Assembly: GCA_029168955.1 (NCBI GenBank) | Contig: JAPDOI010001703.1 | Span: 87,186-151,185, forward strand | Direction: 5' to 3' | DNA: 64,000 nt | DNA from: Aplectana chamaeleonis | Lineage: Eukaryota; Nematoda; Chromadorea; Rhabditida; Cosmocercidae | Part shown: one piece after another, positions 1 through 9,723 of the stretch | Layout: every line of letters begins with the position of its first letter | How positions within the stretch are numbered: position 1 is the first letter of the stretch | Translations under genes and position numbers: made by a program | Notes under the pieces: model-generated | The model's database searches: none | What the model saw: only the letters and a program-made list of their open reading frames with translations | Told to the model about the DNA's origin: nothing

Positions 1-178
1 AAACGCGTTATTGATAACTACCAGCCAATAATTTTACTGATTGATGGAATTTCTTCGATCATCAGTGAGGATATGCACTATGAGCAAAATCGCTGCCGTT
101 GCCAGATCGCTGCTGCAGCGGGTGCAAAATCGTTGCGATGAAAAACAGCAGCGATGCAAACAAAACATGGCTTAAGAC
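1..178. repeat. Truncated copy of a dispersed TIR element
   Basis: The first 178 bases match 46,775-46,949 closely: both read GTTATTGATAACTACCAGCC near the start and end in GCAGCGATGCA followed by a degenerate (T)GGCTT terminus. The window starts inside this copy, so only its right part is visible. The 46.4-46.9 kb copy is complete and shows the inverted termini. Confidence 0.75.
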
Positions 179-248
179 AGCTCGAGTCATCGATTGGATT
201 ATTGAATTTTTTCTTCGGTCCTCACTATAATGTGTATTGGTTGTTTAG

Positions 249-360
249 GTGTAATTGTTGGTCATGTTGGGGATGGAAATTTCCATGTGATTCTGCCAGT
301 GTTTGAGCAAAATGAGGAAGAGATGAAGGTTGTCCGCTCCTTTTCGGACAGGCTTGTTCG
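249..360 (+). CDS. LDHD: D-lactate dehydrogenase (FAD-linked, mitochondrial), penultimate coding exon
   Basis: This exon encodes part of the C-terminal FAD-linked oxidase domain of D-lactate dehydrogenase, which oxidises D-lactate to pyruvate and normally acts in mitochondria. The translation contains VGHVGDGNFH followed by ILPVFEQNEEEMKVVRSFS, a hallmark segment of the family. The acceptor is TTGTTTAG at 241-248. The donor is GTATGT starting at 361. The exon begins with two bases of a split codon and ends in CG, so the intron after it is phase 2. The next exon at 11,635 supplies the missing base and restores an arginine codon. The earlier exons, including the FAD-binding domain, lie to the left of the window. 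Identification rests on recognised family motifs and is strong; I could not align it. Confidence 0.88.
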
Positions 361-535
361 GTATGTGCTTCTTTACTTGGTTCCTACGCCTAAAGGGCGG
401 ATATTGTGGCGCAGAACCGATAGGATAAAGTTTTGGCGATTGGATGGAGTTGAGGATGCGGCCGGTGTGCGCCAATAGCTAGAGCAAACTCGGCCGATTC
501 TGCCTACCTTATCCGGCTTTTTATGCATGGAGGAT

Positions 536-655
536 TCACCAGGGTCAAGCGTACACTGGGGTCATCCCAATGTGGGATTGAGGCCGCAGTTTGGCAGACA
601 GCGCAGGGGGGAGGCCACAGAATTGGGTCTTGTACCAGTAAAAACCATCTTGTTG
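536..655 (+). repeat. Dispersed repeat, partner of 9,692-9,812
   Basis: The segment running from AGGGTCAAGC through the ATCCCA-rich core and GCCGCAGTTTGGC to CAGTAAAAA recurs in the same orientation at 9,692-9,812 (AGGGTCAAGC ... GAGTAAAAA). Both copies sit in the same intron. Each contains a short inverted core (ACTGGGATGATCCCAGT in the second copy). The class is unknown. Confidence 0.55.
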
Positions 656-1187
656 ATCTTGATGAGACGATTCTAGCAACGTCTTTCTTAATGTTTGTCC
701 AAAGGAAACTGTCGTCCACGCGGTTGGCGTGCGCGTTGAGCGGCCGTCACGAAGGCGTTTTTCTGGATGAGCCTTGTCACGGCTGCAAACAATTGGCTGG
801 GATAATGTTCTTTTTAGTTCAATATTCCTCCCAATTGATTTAACAGGTTCAGAAAATGCCCCTGCGAGGTTTGCTTGAGACGCACACCGACCGCGTGGAC
901 GGACAGTCTCATTTGCACGAACTTGGCCTCCAAAACCCCAAATTTCACAGAGTTATTCCAAAGGGACGCAAAAAACGCTCTTTTTGCGATGTTCGAGGTT
1001 GGGTATTGTATTAATGCAGGACCAGGTTTTAGATTTCCTGGGGATTTTGGTAGTACTTGCTGGCATAATGGGATTGAACCGTCTTAATCAACTTTTGTTT
1101 GTCTGAAAATTCACTGATTGTCGTAGCATGGCGTGTTTCGCGCGGAATCTACTCTACCGTCGCGAACAAATTATTTTAGTGCCCGCG

Positions 1188-1853
1188 TTAAAGGCACAGT
1201 CCAACCTCAGAGATAATTTTTGATATTTCGGTCCGGTCGCCGTCTATAGCAACCCTGCCAAGCGCGAAATCTCAGTTCGCTCAAATAAGCGAGAAAAAGC
1301 TAGGAAAAGGTCGGCCACGCCTCCTTGAAAGAAAAAAAATGGGTAACGCCCACTGCCAGGTTTCCGGTCTCAGTAGGGAAGAGACGCGCTAATGATTTTG
1401 TTAAAAATCTATGTTCTTCCTTTTGTTTTCGGTCTGGCTTCATATTGTGACCTGGGGCGGCATGCATGAACACGCTAACACGGGGTTTGAAAACCCCATG
1501 CGTGGGACCCTCCATGCTGGACGTTCTCTCTCGCTCTTCCCTCCGCGCATGGGTCTCAGCGATCGACGTTCACTCTCGCGTGCGATGCGACGCGATTCCC
1601 CTCACCCTTCTATTGCGTTCATGCATGCCGGTCCTGACTCAGAATGATGGCTGCGAATAACGAGAAAATACAGGCTCGAGAAAACTCGTCCGAGAACTTC
1701 TAGCCGTTCAAAATTGAAATTTTTGAGGAGCCATAACTCCGTTCGTAGTCAGTTCTGAACGATTCTGAAAGCACCATTGTGATCAGCGTTGAATTTTCTC
1801 TAAGAAAGGCAGGAAAACGAAAATTCGATTCTGAGCTTGGACTGTGGCTTTAA
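1188..1853. mobile_element. TTAA-flanked MITE, type A
   Basis: TTAA is followed by AGGCACAGTCCAACCTCAGA on the left, and the right end reads TCTGAGCTTGGACTGTGGCT before TTAA. These are inverted termini with a TTAA target duplication. Related copies with the same ends and a shared internal phrase (GAGCCATAACTC) are at 45,236-45,720 and 54,727-55,237. TTAA target use is typical of piggyBac-class elements. No transposase is encoded. Confidence 0.7.
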
Positions 1854-3309
1854 GGTGAAAACATTCTAACCGCGCTAACAATAAGGAGCGTTCTTGAGAA
1901 GCGCGGACGCTGAGGGCTTCACTCTGAGTGCGGTGTTCTCCTCAATTCACCAAAATATCAGTGTTACCGGGCGCTTGCGTGCATTTTGGCCGCTCGCCGT
2001 CGTGGAGCGGTTTCGCCGCGATTTTCGGTGCGTCATCGCAAATCTTGCTAACACTGTACGAGTTCAGTGCCGTTCCTGACAATGACATGCTGGCGGACGA
2101 TGTTGCCGGCGCTGCAATCGTTTTCCATTCTCCATCATTGATTTCTCTTTCCTCTTTTATTTTTTCTTGATGTTTTGATTCTGGCTTTTTAGATCTCTTT
2201 TAGGAAGCTTCCATAGCTAGCGGCAAGCGACGCGCGAATCACTCGCGCTAGCCCGTTCTATGCTGAATGATTTGGCTCATACTCTGTCAGCAGGTGTATT
2301 CTTGACCCTGTAACTTACACTCAGAAGGAGCTCTCCGGAAAATTTGGTTCGAAGGTTATATGTATATGTATATGTTTATTACACTCACATAAGGCAGATG
2401 CGTGATAAGAATAAGAAGAGATGCACAGAAAAACTAACAAGACCGGAAGAAAGAAAAAAACAGACAGCAAAACTTGAGCAAAAAATACTCCTATTCTTCA
2501 TACACCCTACCAATCAAACAAACGAAGATCTATCTCTAGAAAAGAAGAAGCAATCGAAAATGCTATGCTTCGTAGCTAAGAACTATTTGGGATACCCGTC
2601 GCCTAAACTGGCCCAAGGAAGCAGCGCCGGTGAGCTCTTCTAACGATTTTCAGCTATGCGCTACCCGCCCTATGTGGAAAAAGACCTAACCTAACAATTG
2701 GCCGACCGAGAAATATTTTCCATTATTTCACCTCTAGTTCTCGATGTGACTAGTTTGAAATAGGTGCAAGCCTGAAAAATACTGCTGTTTTCCAGAAGTT
2801 TGCGGACCATGCAAAGGTCAAACACTCTGCGCCATCCAACGTTGGCAACCCAAAATATTTGTTCCTTAAGTGGGCCCTGGGTATCTTGGAATTCAGGAAA
2901 CCACCGATGCGAATCAACAGTTTGCGAGTGAAACTATTCTGGACCTTTTCGAGCGCGTCAATATCCTTTTTCTTGTGCGGAGCGAATACTGATGTTCCAG
3001 ATTCCAATACTGATGTTCCAGAGGTTCTACTAAATACATTACAAAATTTCAAGTTGTTACAAGGCCTGTGCAAAACCAAACCTCTCCAGCCGCTTGTCTG
3101 CTGGAGCGATTCATTGAAAACTTAAGAACGATGTTCATCATAAGCAATGCCTCTACTGTAGGCACACGCTAGAATGTTCCGAAGAACCCATAACATCATC
3201 TGTTTCTTCTTACTATTTAGTTCACGTTTTGCTTGAAAAAAAACGTGGTAAGAAAGGTGTGCTACCTTGCAGATTCAAATCTGTTTGGGTCCTCACGTTT
3301 ATATTCCTC

Positions 3310-3471
3310 GTTTTCCGACGAACTCCCGTGTCGAGCAGATAGACGGCACCGAAGGAGGCAAGTGAAGTCGCCGGGTCAAACACTGCAAGTGAACCCGCCG
3401 TGTATTACCCGGCGTCTTCACTCGCCTCCTGTCTTGAGGTCTATCTGGTCTATACGGGAGCTCGTCTTTGG
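3310..3471. repeat. Foldback (imperfect inverted repeat)
   Basis: The left arm (CGACGAACTCCCGTGTCGAG ... GAGGCAAGTGAAGTCGCCGGG) is the imperfect reverse complement of the right arm (CCCGGCGTCTTCACTCGCCTCC ... CGGGAGCTCGTC). The arms are about 75 bases and there is almost no spacer. Confidence 0.55.
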
Positions 3472-3819
3472 TGAAACTGGTGTGGTTGAGTTCCTGTGCC
3501 AATTTCGGTAGCTCACTCAAGTTTTTGAATTTTGTTGAACTTGTCGTCAGGGAAAGTACGTTTGATGGGGCAGCTCCAGGTCACCAAAGTTCTAAAACAT
3601 TTTCAGACCTTCAAATAAGACGAATGGTTCGAAACGTCAGGCCACTTAACCAGTTTCAATGTTTATCAAATTTATATAAAATCCTTATCAATCAAAATAT
3701 CAATTTCTGCTTTTTTGGTAGCCTCTTCACCGTGCGCGATACAATTCCGTTACTTGCAAACACTCAATTCAAGTTCAATTCAATAGCTTTATTTTTCAAT
3801 AAAGAAACATACGGAATGT

Positions 3820-3967
3820 AAAGTCGGAATGGATCGTGAAGAGACTTCGCGTGCACCGCTGAAGGTTGGCGCAAATTCGGTGCCATATGCTATAACATAG
3901 GTGCACCGTGTTTGCGCCAAACTTTAACAGTGCACGCGCAGTCTCTTCACGATCCATGTCGGTGTTA
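3820..3967. repeat. Near-perfect palindrome, family F
   Basis: The left arm starts AAGTCGGAATGGATCGTGAAG and the right arm ends CTTCACGATCCATGTCGGTG. The centre carries GCCATATGCTATAACATAGG. Arms of about 65 bases pair almost completely, so single-stranded DNA or RNA would form a long hairpin. Sister copies are at 27,501-27,651 and 25,505-25,640, with fragments at 25,660-25,740 and 33,750-33,845. Confidence 0.75.
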
Positions 3968-4076
3968 TGTGAGGGAGGTTAATTACGAGATCCTGAGTAC
4001 GCAGCCAACAGAACAACGAAAAAAGAAGAAAAAAACTGAAATACTCGTACAATCGGAGCACCCTGTGCTTAAAGCT

Positions 4077-4599
4077 CTAACAGAAAGAGCGGTCATCTGT
4101 TCCTTGCAATGACCTGAGATTGAAGTGGGACAGCCTGTTTTTAAAAATTGGAAAAGTTTTGGCATCAACGATTTCCGGAGGTAGTTTGTTCCGAATTGGG
4201 ATGACCCTAAAAGCAAACGAATGCAGCACACTAGATTTCGATGTAAATCTACGTTCGAGCTGAAAAAGCGTGCTATCGGGAGCGAGTACAGCGGCGGGTG
4301 AACGCGAAAACGCTTTCAAATGGGATGTCGCAGAGACCTTGAACGATTTTGTAACATAAATGTAAGTCGAACTCAGTTCTTCGATATCGTGAGGTTTCGA
4401 TTCCTAATATTTCAAGCCTTTTCATGTAGTCTGGCACTTCTCGCATAGGGGAATGCCTTGACGAAAACGCGTTTTGAGTACCGCCTTTGCACGTTTTCAA
4501 CGACTGCATCATCTTCAACAGAAGATGGTGACCAAACCTGCGTACAGTATTCCAAGAGCGGCCGGCAGTAGACAATATATGCTTTCTTTTAATGTTCAA
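4077..4599 (-). pseudogene. LINE ORF2 C-terminal region, frameshifted
   Basis: Two overlapping reading frames (4,273-4,599 and 4,077-4,319) together give the region after the reverse transcriptase fingers and palm, ending in the typical CR1 phrase LPPEIVDAKTFPIFKNRLSH. The change of frame between them shows decay. The A-rich stretch at 4,018-4,035 lies on the 3' side and may be near the element's end. Confidence 0.6.
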
Positions 4600-4745
4600 G
4601 ACATGGGTGTTGCAGAGATCTTAGGATGCAATTTGCCACACGAGAAGCTTTCTTGGAAATTTTCTTGCAGTGGGAATCCCACTTCAGGTCGGTGCTGGTA
4701 AGCACACCAAGATCACTGGCAGTCTCGCGTACGGGGAGCACAACA

Positions 4746-5484
4746 TCATTTAGGCGTAAAAGCACTCATGTTGGAAATTGATATAAAATAAGCTGCATTT
4801 TTTCCTCCAGATAGCTTCAACTGCCATAGCTTGGACCAATCAGCAAGCCGGTTCAGGTCACACTGAAGCTCGTGGAAATCGATGGCGGGGTTGCGAAGGG
4901 GACCATATATCTCCAGATCATCAGCAAAAAGCTTGCATGTGCTCGAAAATTCATCACAATTATCGTTCACATAAATAAGGAAAAGCAAAGGTCCCAGAAC
5001 CCTACCCTGAGGAACACCGCTGGTAATTTGGCTAGGATGAGAACAAAAGTCGCCAATTCTGACTGTGAAGTCACGAGGTGTTAGAAAGGAACTCAATCAT
5101 TTCAAAGTGCCACCAGAAAAGCCGTAGATTTCGAGTTCCAGAAGTAGCTTTGGATGACTGACTGTGTCAAAAGCTTTCGCATAGTCGATGTGCACAACAT
5201 CAGTTTGGCAGTTCTCATTCACAGCCGAACAGCAGTCGTGGAACGAGGACACCAACTGGGACAGTGTTGATCTACCAGGCAGAAAACCATATTGGGCAGG
5301 GCTGAGGAGGTCTTTCGACGCTAGACGGGAGAGAACACAATCGTTGACAATGATTTCGAGAACTTTACAGGTTAAACTGATGGGCCGATAGTTCGAGACC
5401 TGAGCAGCTGGTGCCTTTTTGAGAAGCGGGGTTACAATCGCGGTTTTCCATGCGTACGGAAGAGTTCCAAGAGCAAGACTATGT
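4746..5484 (-). pseudogene. LINE ORF2 reverse transcriptase domain, frameshifted
   Basis: The reverse transcriptase is in two frames. The part at 5,097-5,484 covers LPYAWKTAIVTPLLKK, NYRPISLTCK, GFLPGRSTLSQL and DYAKAFDTVSHPKL. The part at 4,746-5,096 covers TSGVPQGRVLGPLLF and the catalytic box FADDLEIY (near 4,905-4,930). Both aspartates of the active-site box are present, but the frame break near 5,097 makes the copy non-functional as it stands. A TTAA MITE separates it from the upstream part. Confidence 0.8.
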
Positions 5485-5962
5485 TTAAAGGCAGCATACA
5501 CGCTCGTAAACGTAATTGAGATAACTACGGAATTAGAATGGTATGGCACCGAACACAACGCCCACGCATTTCGAAACGTCAAGAACGACCCACAATGACG
5601 CTTCACGGGTGAGAAGTTGGCCCCGCCCCTGTATCTGCCCGCCCCCTGCATTTGTGTCCTCCTCCAGAACAGGCGTTCTGGGCCAATTCCACCGTCGTCA
5701 ATGTGTGTGGTTTACCTATTGTACCCATTCCACCACTCACAAACGTCGCCGAAGGTGGAAATGGCCCAGCACCCCTGTTTTGGAAGAGGATGCAAATACA
5801 GGAGGCGGGCAGATACAGGGGCGGGGCCAACTTCTCACTCGTGTAGCGTCATTGTGGATCGTTTTTGACGTTTCAAAATGCGTGGGCGTTGTGTTCGGTG
5901 CCATACCATTCTAATTCCGTAGTTATCTCAACTACGTTTACGAGCGTGTATGCTGCCTTTAA
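5485..5962. mobile_element. TTAA-flanked MITE, type C, inside the LINE
   Basis: Both ends read TTAA-AGGCAGCATACACGCTCGT in inverted orientation, with arms of roughly 180 bases (for example GTATGGCACCGAACACAACG is repeated inverted near the other end). TTAA occurs at 5,485-5,488 and 5,959-5,962. With one TTAA kept, the LINE frame reads through as phenylalanine-lysine-histidine, which indicates a clean insertion. A longer relative is at 21,585-22,228 and a one-ended copy is at 63,4xx-63,840. Confidence 0.8.
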
Positions 5963-6226
5963 AGATGCATATGAAAGGGTAACACAACCCGTCAGCGGCC
6001 CTTTTGATAATTAGGAGGGTATGGAGTCCGGAGTAAGCGAAATTTTGTCGTTGAGCTTTTTTATGGCAGCCATTACAACTTCGTGGTTGGTAGGAATAGA
6101 GCATAATTTCTGAGGACATCGTGGGGGAAATTGGGGGTTCGCGCCGGTGTCGCGAGTAAATACCTTAGACAAATAGTCCGCGAACATTTTGCACTTTTGC
6201 TTATTCTCGACAATGATTTCGCCCTC

Positions 6227-7725
6227 TTAATTTTTCAGGGTAGAGATACCTTCACGTGTTTTCATCTTAGAATTCATGTATTTGAAAAAGTTTTTTTGAT
6301 TTTCCGACCAAATGAGGCGTTTTTCACGGTTTTTAGCAAGACGTTTGCATTCCTTTTCAAGATCCCTAGCGCACTTATTGAAAGCAGCGCGTCCACCCGG
6401 CTGAAAACGGTCACGCCAGAAGAAATGCTTTCTAGCGGCTAAGCGTTGTAGGTGCGGTGGGAAGTTTTTGGTCGAAGGACCATGTTTCCGAAGTGGAACA
6501 CACGTCTCTATTACAAGGTGGACATAGGAAATAAAGGCCTCATACATTTCGTTTATGTTCCGGCATGTACAAAAGAGTGCATCCCAGTCTGTTCCTAGCA
6601 ACCAAAGATTTACTTGGTCCCAATTTGCTCTGCGAAAATCGAAATTACGGGCTGTTTTGGGAGTTCCAGGTTCACGAGCAATTTCAAAGGCTATGCTAGA
6701 GTGATCGCTTGTAGAGAAGTTCGGCTGAACCTCCCAATCAGCAATCAATGTCAGGTCATTACATAAGAGCAAATCCAGGACATTTTGCCCATGAGTGGGC
6801 TCATAATTCAAACATGATAGGCCAGAACTGGCAAGGAAATGTTCAAATGAAGCATTAAAACGCATACCGGAGTAGTCTGATGAAAACGCATAATTAAAGT
6901 CACCAACAACAATTGACGGCCATTGCACTGGTAACCAATCCTCTATGACCTCAAGCAATTCGAGAGAGTTCTGGAGGCTCGTTGCAGGTCTTCGATAAAG
7001 TGCAATCAAAGGCAGTGTTCACGATAAGAATCGTTTTTCTGCTTTTCCGCCTATCTTGAAGACGGTCCAATGCTGATTCCAATGGTGATTTTGGAATCGT
7101 ACAAGACCTTCTGGGAACTGAGTTATGGTCCCTCAATTGTGGACGAGTTGTCCGAGGCTTGTGACTTCCGTCTTCTGCAGCCGATGTATGCGAGCTGACC
7201 TGAGTAAAGAGAGAAGTTGGGAATAAAGGGAAGAACGGGGCTATTGTTCGGAAACTATCGCTCATCTCACATTATCAAGCATTAATTTATTCACGTCAGT
7301 GGGCGTGGCTTGAGCTACGCCCCGCAGCTGCCGATCTCCACCAAAAAAACAGACATGGTTTTTATCGTGGACACTGCCTTTAAGCGGAAACAGGACCCAC
7401 ATTCAAACACAAAATCAAGGAGCATAGTTTCACTAGAAAAACTGAAAGATCTGGACACAAAATCTGCTATCGTAATACACCTATTCACAATGACGGTAAC
7501 CCCACCACCTGCCATACCGGGCAAACGATCAGACCTATAGACAACGTAGGTATCACACAAGGATAGGAGCGAGTCCGTATCGTCCTCAGTTAGCCAAGTT
7601 TCGCTAATTACAACTACATCAGGGGACGATGATTCAAGAAATACGTTCAATGATGCTAGCTTGTTTCTTATCGATCGGGCGTTGAAGTAAAAACGGTTCA
7701 AATTTCTTTTCGCTACTGACGGCAA
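6227..7725 (-). pseudogene. LINE ORF2 endonuclease region, interrupted by a MITE
   Basis: The N-terminal half (7,384-7,725) carries the endonuclease start with NARSIRNKLASL, ISETWL and RLPGMAGGGVTVIV. After the MITE at 7,006-7,383 the frame resumes with IALYRRP, SIVVGDFNYAF and STSDHSSIAFE (the SDH signature of APE endonucleases), then a long linker to 6,227. The phrase RL-IALYRR is regained exactly when the MITE and one TTAA are removed. A one-base frameshift ends the frame near 6,227 before the reverse transcriptase. Confidence 0.8.
7006..7383. mobile_element. TTAA-flanked MITE, type B/A hybrid, inside the LINE endonuclease
   Basis: The left end is TCAA-AGGCAGTGTTCACGATAAG (one substitution in TTAA) and the right end is CTTATCGTGGACACTGCCT-TTAA. 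The interior (for example GATTCCAATG, GGAATCGTACAAG, GTGGACGAGTTGTCC, CCGATGTATGCGAG) matches the type A copy at 45,236-45,720. This shows that the A and B ends belong to related elements. Confidence 0.75.
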
Positions 7726-7742
7726 TCCGGAACTCGTTTCAT

Positions 7743-8466
7743 TTACTTGACCAGTGTTGGGGAGAAGCGCGACGGGGGTCGGGTCGCACGAGGAGGGGAG
7801 CGCTGCAGTGAAGCAGCGTAGTCCCCCGCCTCGGACACCGTCTCCCCCTTTTTTGGAATTTGACTTCTAATCAAAACATTACCTCTATATATGACCGCTG
7901 TGCCGTCCGTCTTACGCGCTTCACGCAGTTTGGCCCGCAATTCAGAGCTGTAAGACGGGCGCACGTACACGTTCTGCCAGTCATCCGAATTCTTCAGCTT
8001 GTGGCCGCTGCGCAGGAGCTGGATTGCGCTGTGGTGGTTCCCAAAGACGACTTTCACAGGGCGTTTTTTTGGACTCGTTGAATGATCCCATACGGTAGAT
8101 CGAGATCGGAACAGCGTCGACTTCGAGATGGTCAAGAATGGCCATCAGCGTCTTCTCGTCGGCTGCCCTGCGATCTCGCGCATGCAGGTCACTCTTCTCA
8201 ACCAGACCCATAACAACGACTTCCGAAAGATTCACCGGCGGTTTTGCCGCCGGGACGGCACGCTGACTTTGATCACCGGCGGTTGGTGCCGGGGACGATC
8301 CTCCTTTCATCTTTGCAAGCTCACCAACGACTTCGGAGACCGACTGCAGTTGCGGCTGGAGTGCATCAGTTATTGCCCTTGCCATTTGCTCGATCAGTCC
8401 GCTCATGGCCACCTTGACAGCTTCGTCAACCATCTTCGCGATTTCAGCTTTCTTGGTCTGCGACAT
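7743..8466 (-). pseudogene. LINE ORF1, frameshifted
   Basis: ORF1 of the LINE begins at the methionine of MSQTKKAEIAKMVDEAVKVA, a likely coiled-coil N-terminus, with no trans-membrane or zinc-knuckle signature. The frame is lost at a run of A/T near 8,060 and continues in the other frame with KRPVKVVFGNHHSAIQLLRS to a stop at 7,743, only 18 bases before ORF2. ORF1 products of CR1-type LINEs bind RNA; that role is family knowledge only. Confidence 0.6.
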
Positions 8467-8748
8467 CTCGACAGTACACGATCGATCGATTGAACCTTGA
8501 GATACTGGGCTAAAACCACTCAATAGTATAAGGTGAGTAATGGTCATGCCATTTTTTTATATTTCTACACTTGATATTACGTGCAGTTCTGTTAGTGATG
8601 TCATTATTTTCATCAAATCAATTCTGATTTTTCTATTGCATGGATCGGGTGTTTCACGTAAAAACTTCCCAGAAACCAATAGTTTCTCATAACAGCAAAG
8701 TAAAAGCCAGTGTTTACCAGACGAATCCCTACACCATCGCAATTATGT

Positions 8749-8903
8749 ATCCTCTGGTTCCGAGCCTGATTTACTCTGTTCCCTCGCGCGTTTGTGCGGA
8801 GCGAGGGTAGAGACAGCGAGAAACTGTGGAGAGAAGGAGACGCAGCGTACGCACGCAGACGCACGCGACGAACGGAAATAAATCACACTCGGAAACAGAG
8901 GAT
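8749..8903. repeat. Short TIR element, family G
   Basis: The ends are ATCCTCTGGTTCCGAGC and its inverted partner CTCGGAAACAGAGGAT, spanning 155 bases, with the internal phrase GGAGCGAGGGTAGAGACAGCGAG. Further copies in either orientation are at 17,599-17,757, 40,181-40,335 and 42,745-42,862. Confidence 0.65.
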
Positions 8904-8959
8904 ATGTGGTTGGCAGTAGACTTAGACTCAGTATTTAAAGTGGTGGGAAACAGGGAAAA

Positions 8960-9136
8960 ATGAATGATCTAACCGGTATATTTCATTGCACGCATAGAGT
9001 GACAAAACGGCCGGAGTCGCTGGGTGTTGAAGAAAGTTTCTTGTTCATTGGTTACCACAACGATGAGAATCATCTTGTTTCAAATCAGAAGTCACTAGAA
9101 AGCGGAGGGGAAGTAAGGTTATGCCCAGTAAAGTGA
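8960..9136 (+). CDS. Short ORF overlapping the next one in the -1 frame; identity unknown
   Basis: A 58-codon frame runs from MNDLTGIFHCTHRV to a stop at 9,134-9,136. It overlaps the larger frame that begins at 9,121, which lies in the -1 frame. No family is recognised and it may be chance. It is listed because the pair resembles one coding unit broken by, or read through, a single-base shift. Confidence 0.2.
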   Translation: MNDLTGIFHCTHRVTKRPESLGVEESFLFIGYHNDENHLVSNQKSLESGGEVRLCPVK

Positions 9137-9723
9137 AGTCAGTCTGGCAGCTAGCTGCTTGCAGAGAAGCAGGTCTAAACGGAGGAAGAAGAACGTTTAT
9201 CATGAGGAAGAACCGTCAAAGCTTGGAGCTGGAGTCAGGTACACAACTTACAGAGGAGTCGTCTTGCTCAAGACCAGAAGTGAGCAGAGCTCGGAGTATA
9301 AATAGGATCACTCACACACATACGAAACCAGTTAACCGGCCTGCTGGGGGCAGGCCGACTGGCTCAGAGGAAGGCGGAAGGTTTCTTCGATTGAAGAACA
9401 GAATCCTTTCTTCTCAACAAACTGTCGAGGCTGCCGGTGGCAGACAGTCAGCGAAGAAGGTTACAAGATCAAGAGTGGAGACGTTTTTAAAGCGGAGAGG
9501 AGCTAAGAGTACTCAAACTGTAGTGGCCATAAAAAATAAGCGAGTTGTTCCTAAGCAGCAGGAGACGACACCTAGTGCAAGCAATATAAGAGCTCGAGAA
9601 CCACCAGGTGATGATTGGGCGCCTCAACAGGGATCCGCAGAGTTTGAAGAGCAACGCAACGTGTCTCCAAGCTCAGAAGACCGTGTCAGAATCTGTGTCA
9701 GGGTCAAGCCTACACTGGGATGA
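9121..9723 (+). CDS. 200-aa basic ORF inside the LDHD intron; identity unknown
   Basis: This is the longest unexplained open frame in the window. The product is rich in Arg, Lys, Ser and Gln, and has low-complexity segments such as VNRPAGGRPTGSEEGGR and VETFLKRRGAKSTQTVVAIK. I see no signal peptide, membrane segment or catalytic motif. Its last dozen codons lie in a dispersed repeat also found at 536-655, so the stop is supplied by that repeat. It could be a gag-like or ORF1-like remnant of a retroelement, or chance. There is no recognisable splice structure. Confidence 0.3.
   Translation: MPSKVKSVWQLAACREAGLNGGRRTFIMRKNRQSLELESGTQLTEESSCSRPEVSRARSINRITHTHTKPVNRPAGGRPTGSEEGGRFLRLKNRILSSQQTVEAAGGRQSAKKVTRSRVETFLKRRGAKSTQTVVAIKNKRVVPKQQETTPSASNIRAREPPGDDWAPQQGSAEFEEQRNVSPSSEDRVRICVRVKPTLG

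Larger units (their letters stand above)
4077..8466 (-). mobile_element. CR1-like non-LTR retrotransposon (LINE), decayed
   Basis: Read on the minus strand, this interval has the order of a CR1-clade LINE: a short ORF1, then an APE-type endonuclease, a reverse transcriptase and a C-terminal domain. The endonuclease shows FYFNARSIRNK and ISETWL, the reverse transcriptase shows SNYRPISLTCKVLE, GVPQGRVLGPLLF and FADDLEIY, and the C-terminal part has LPPEIVDAKTFPIFKNRL. It is broken by frameshifts in ORF1 (near 8,060), at the end of the endonuclease part (near 6,227) and within the reverse transcriptase (near 5,097). Two TTAA-type MITEs interrupt it at 7,006-7,383 and 5,485-5,962. Removing each MITE restores continuous LINE coding across the site. 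Clade assignment is by motif memory only. Confidence 0.85.

Noticed and set aside
6131..6442. Plus-strand 103-codon frame
   Set aside because: It is the shadow of the LINE endonuclease-linker region on the other strand, with no independent support.
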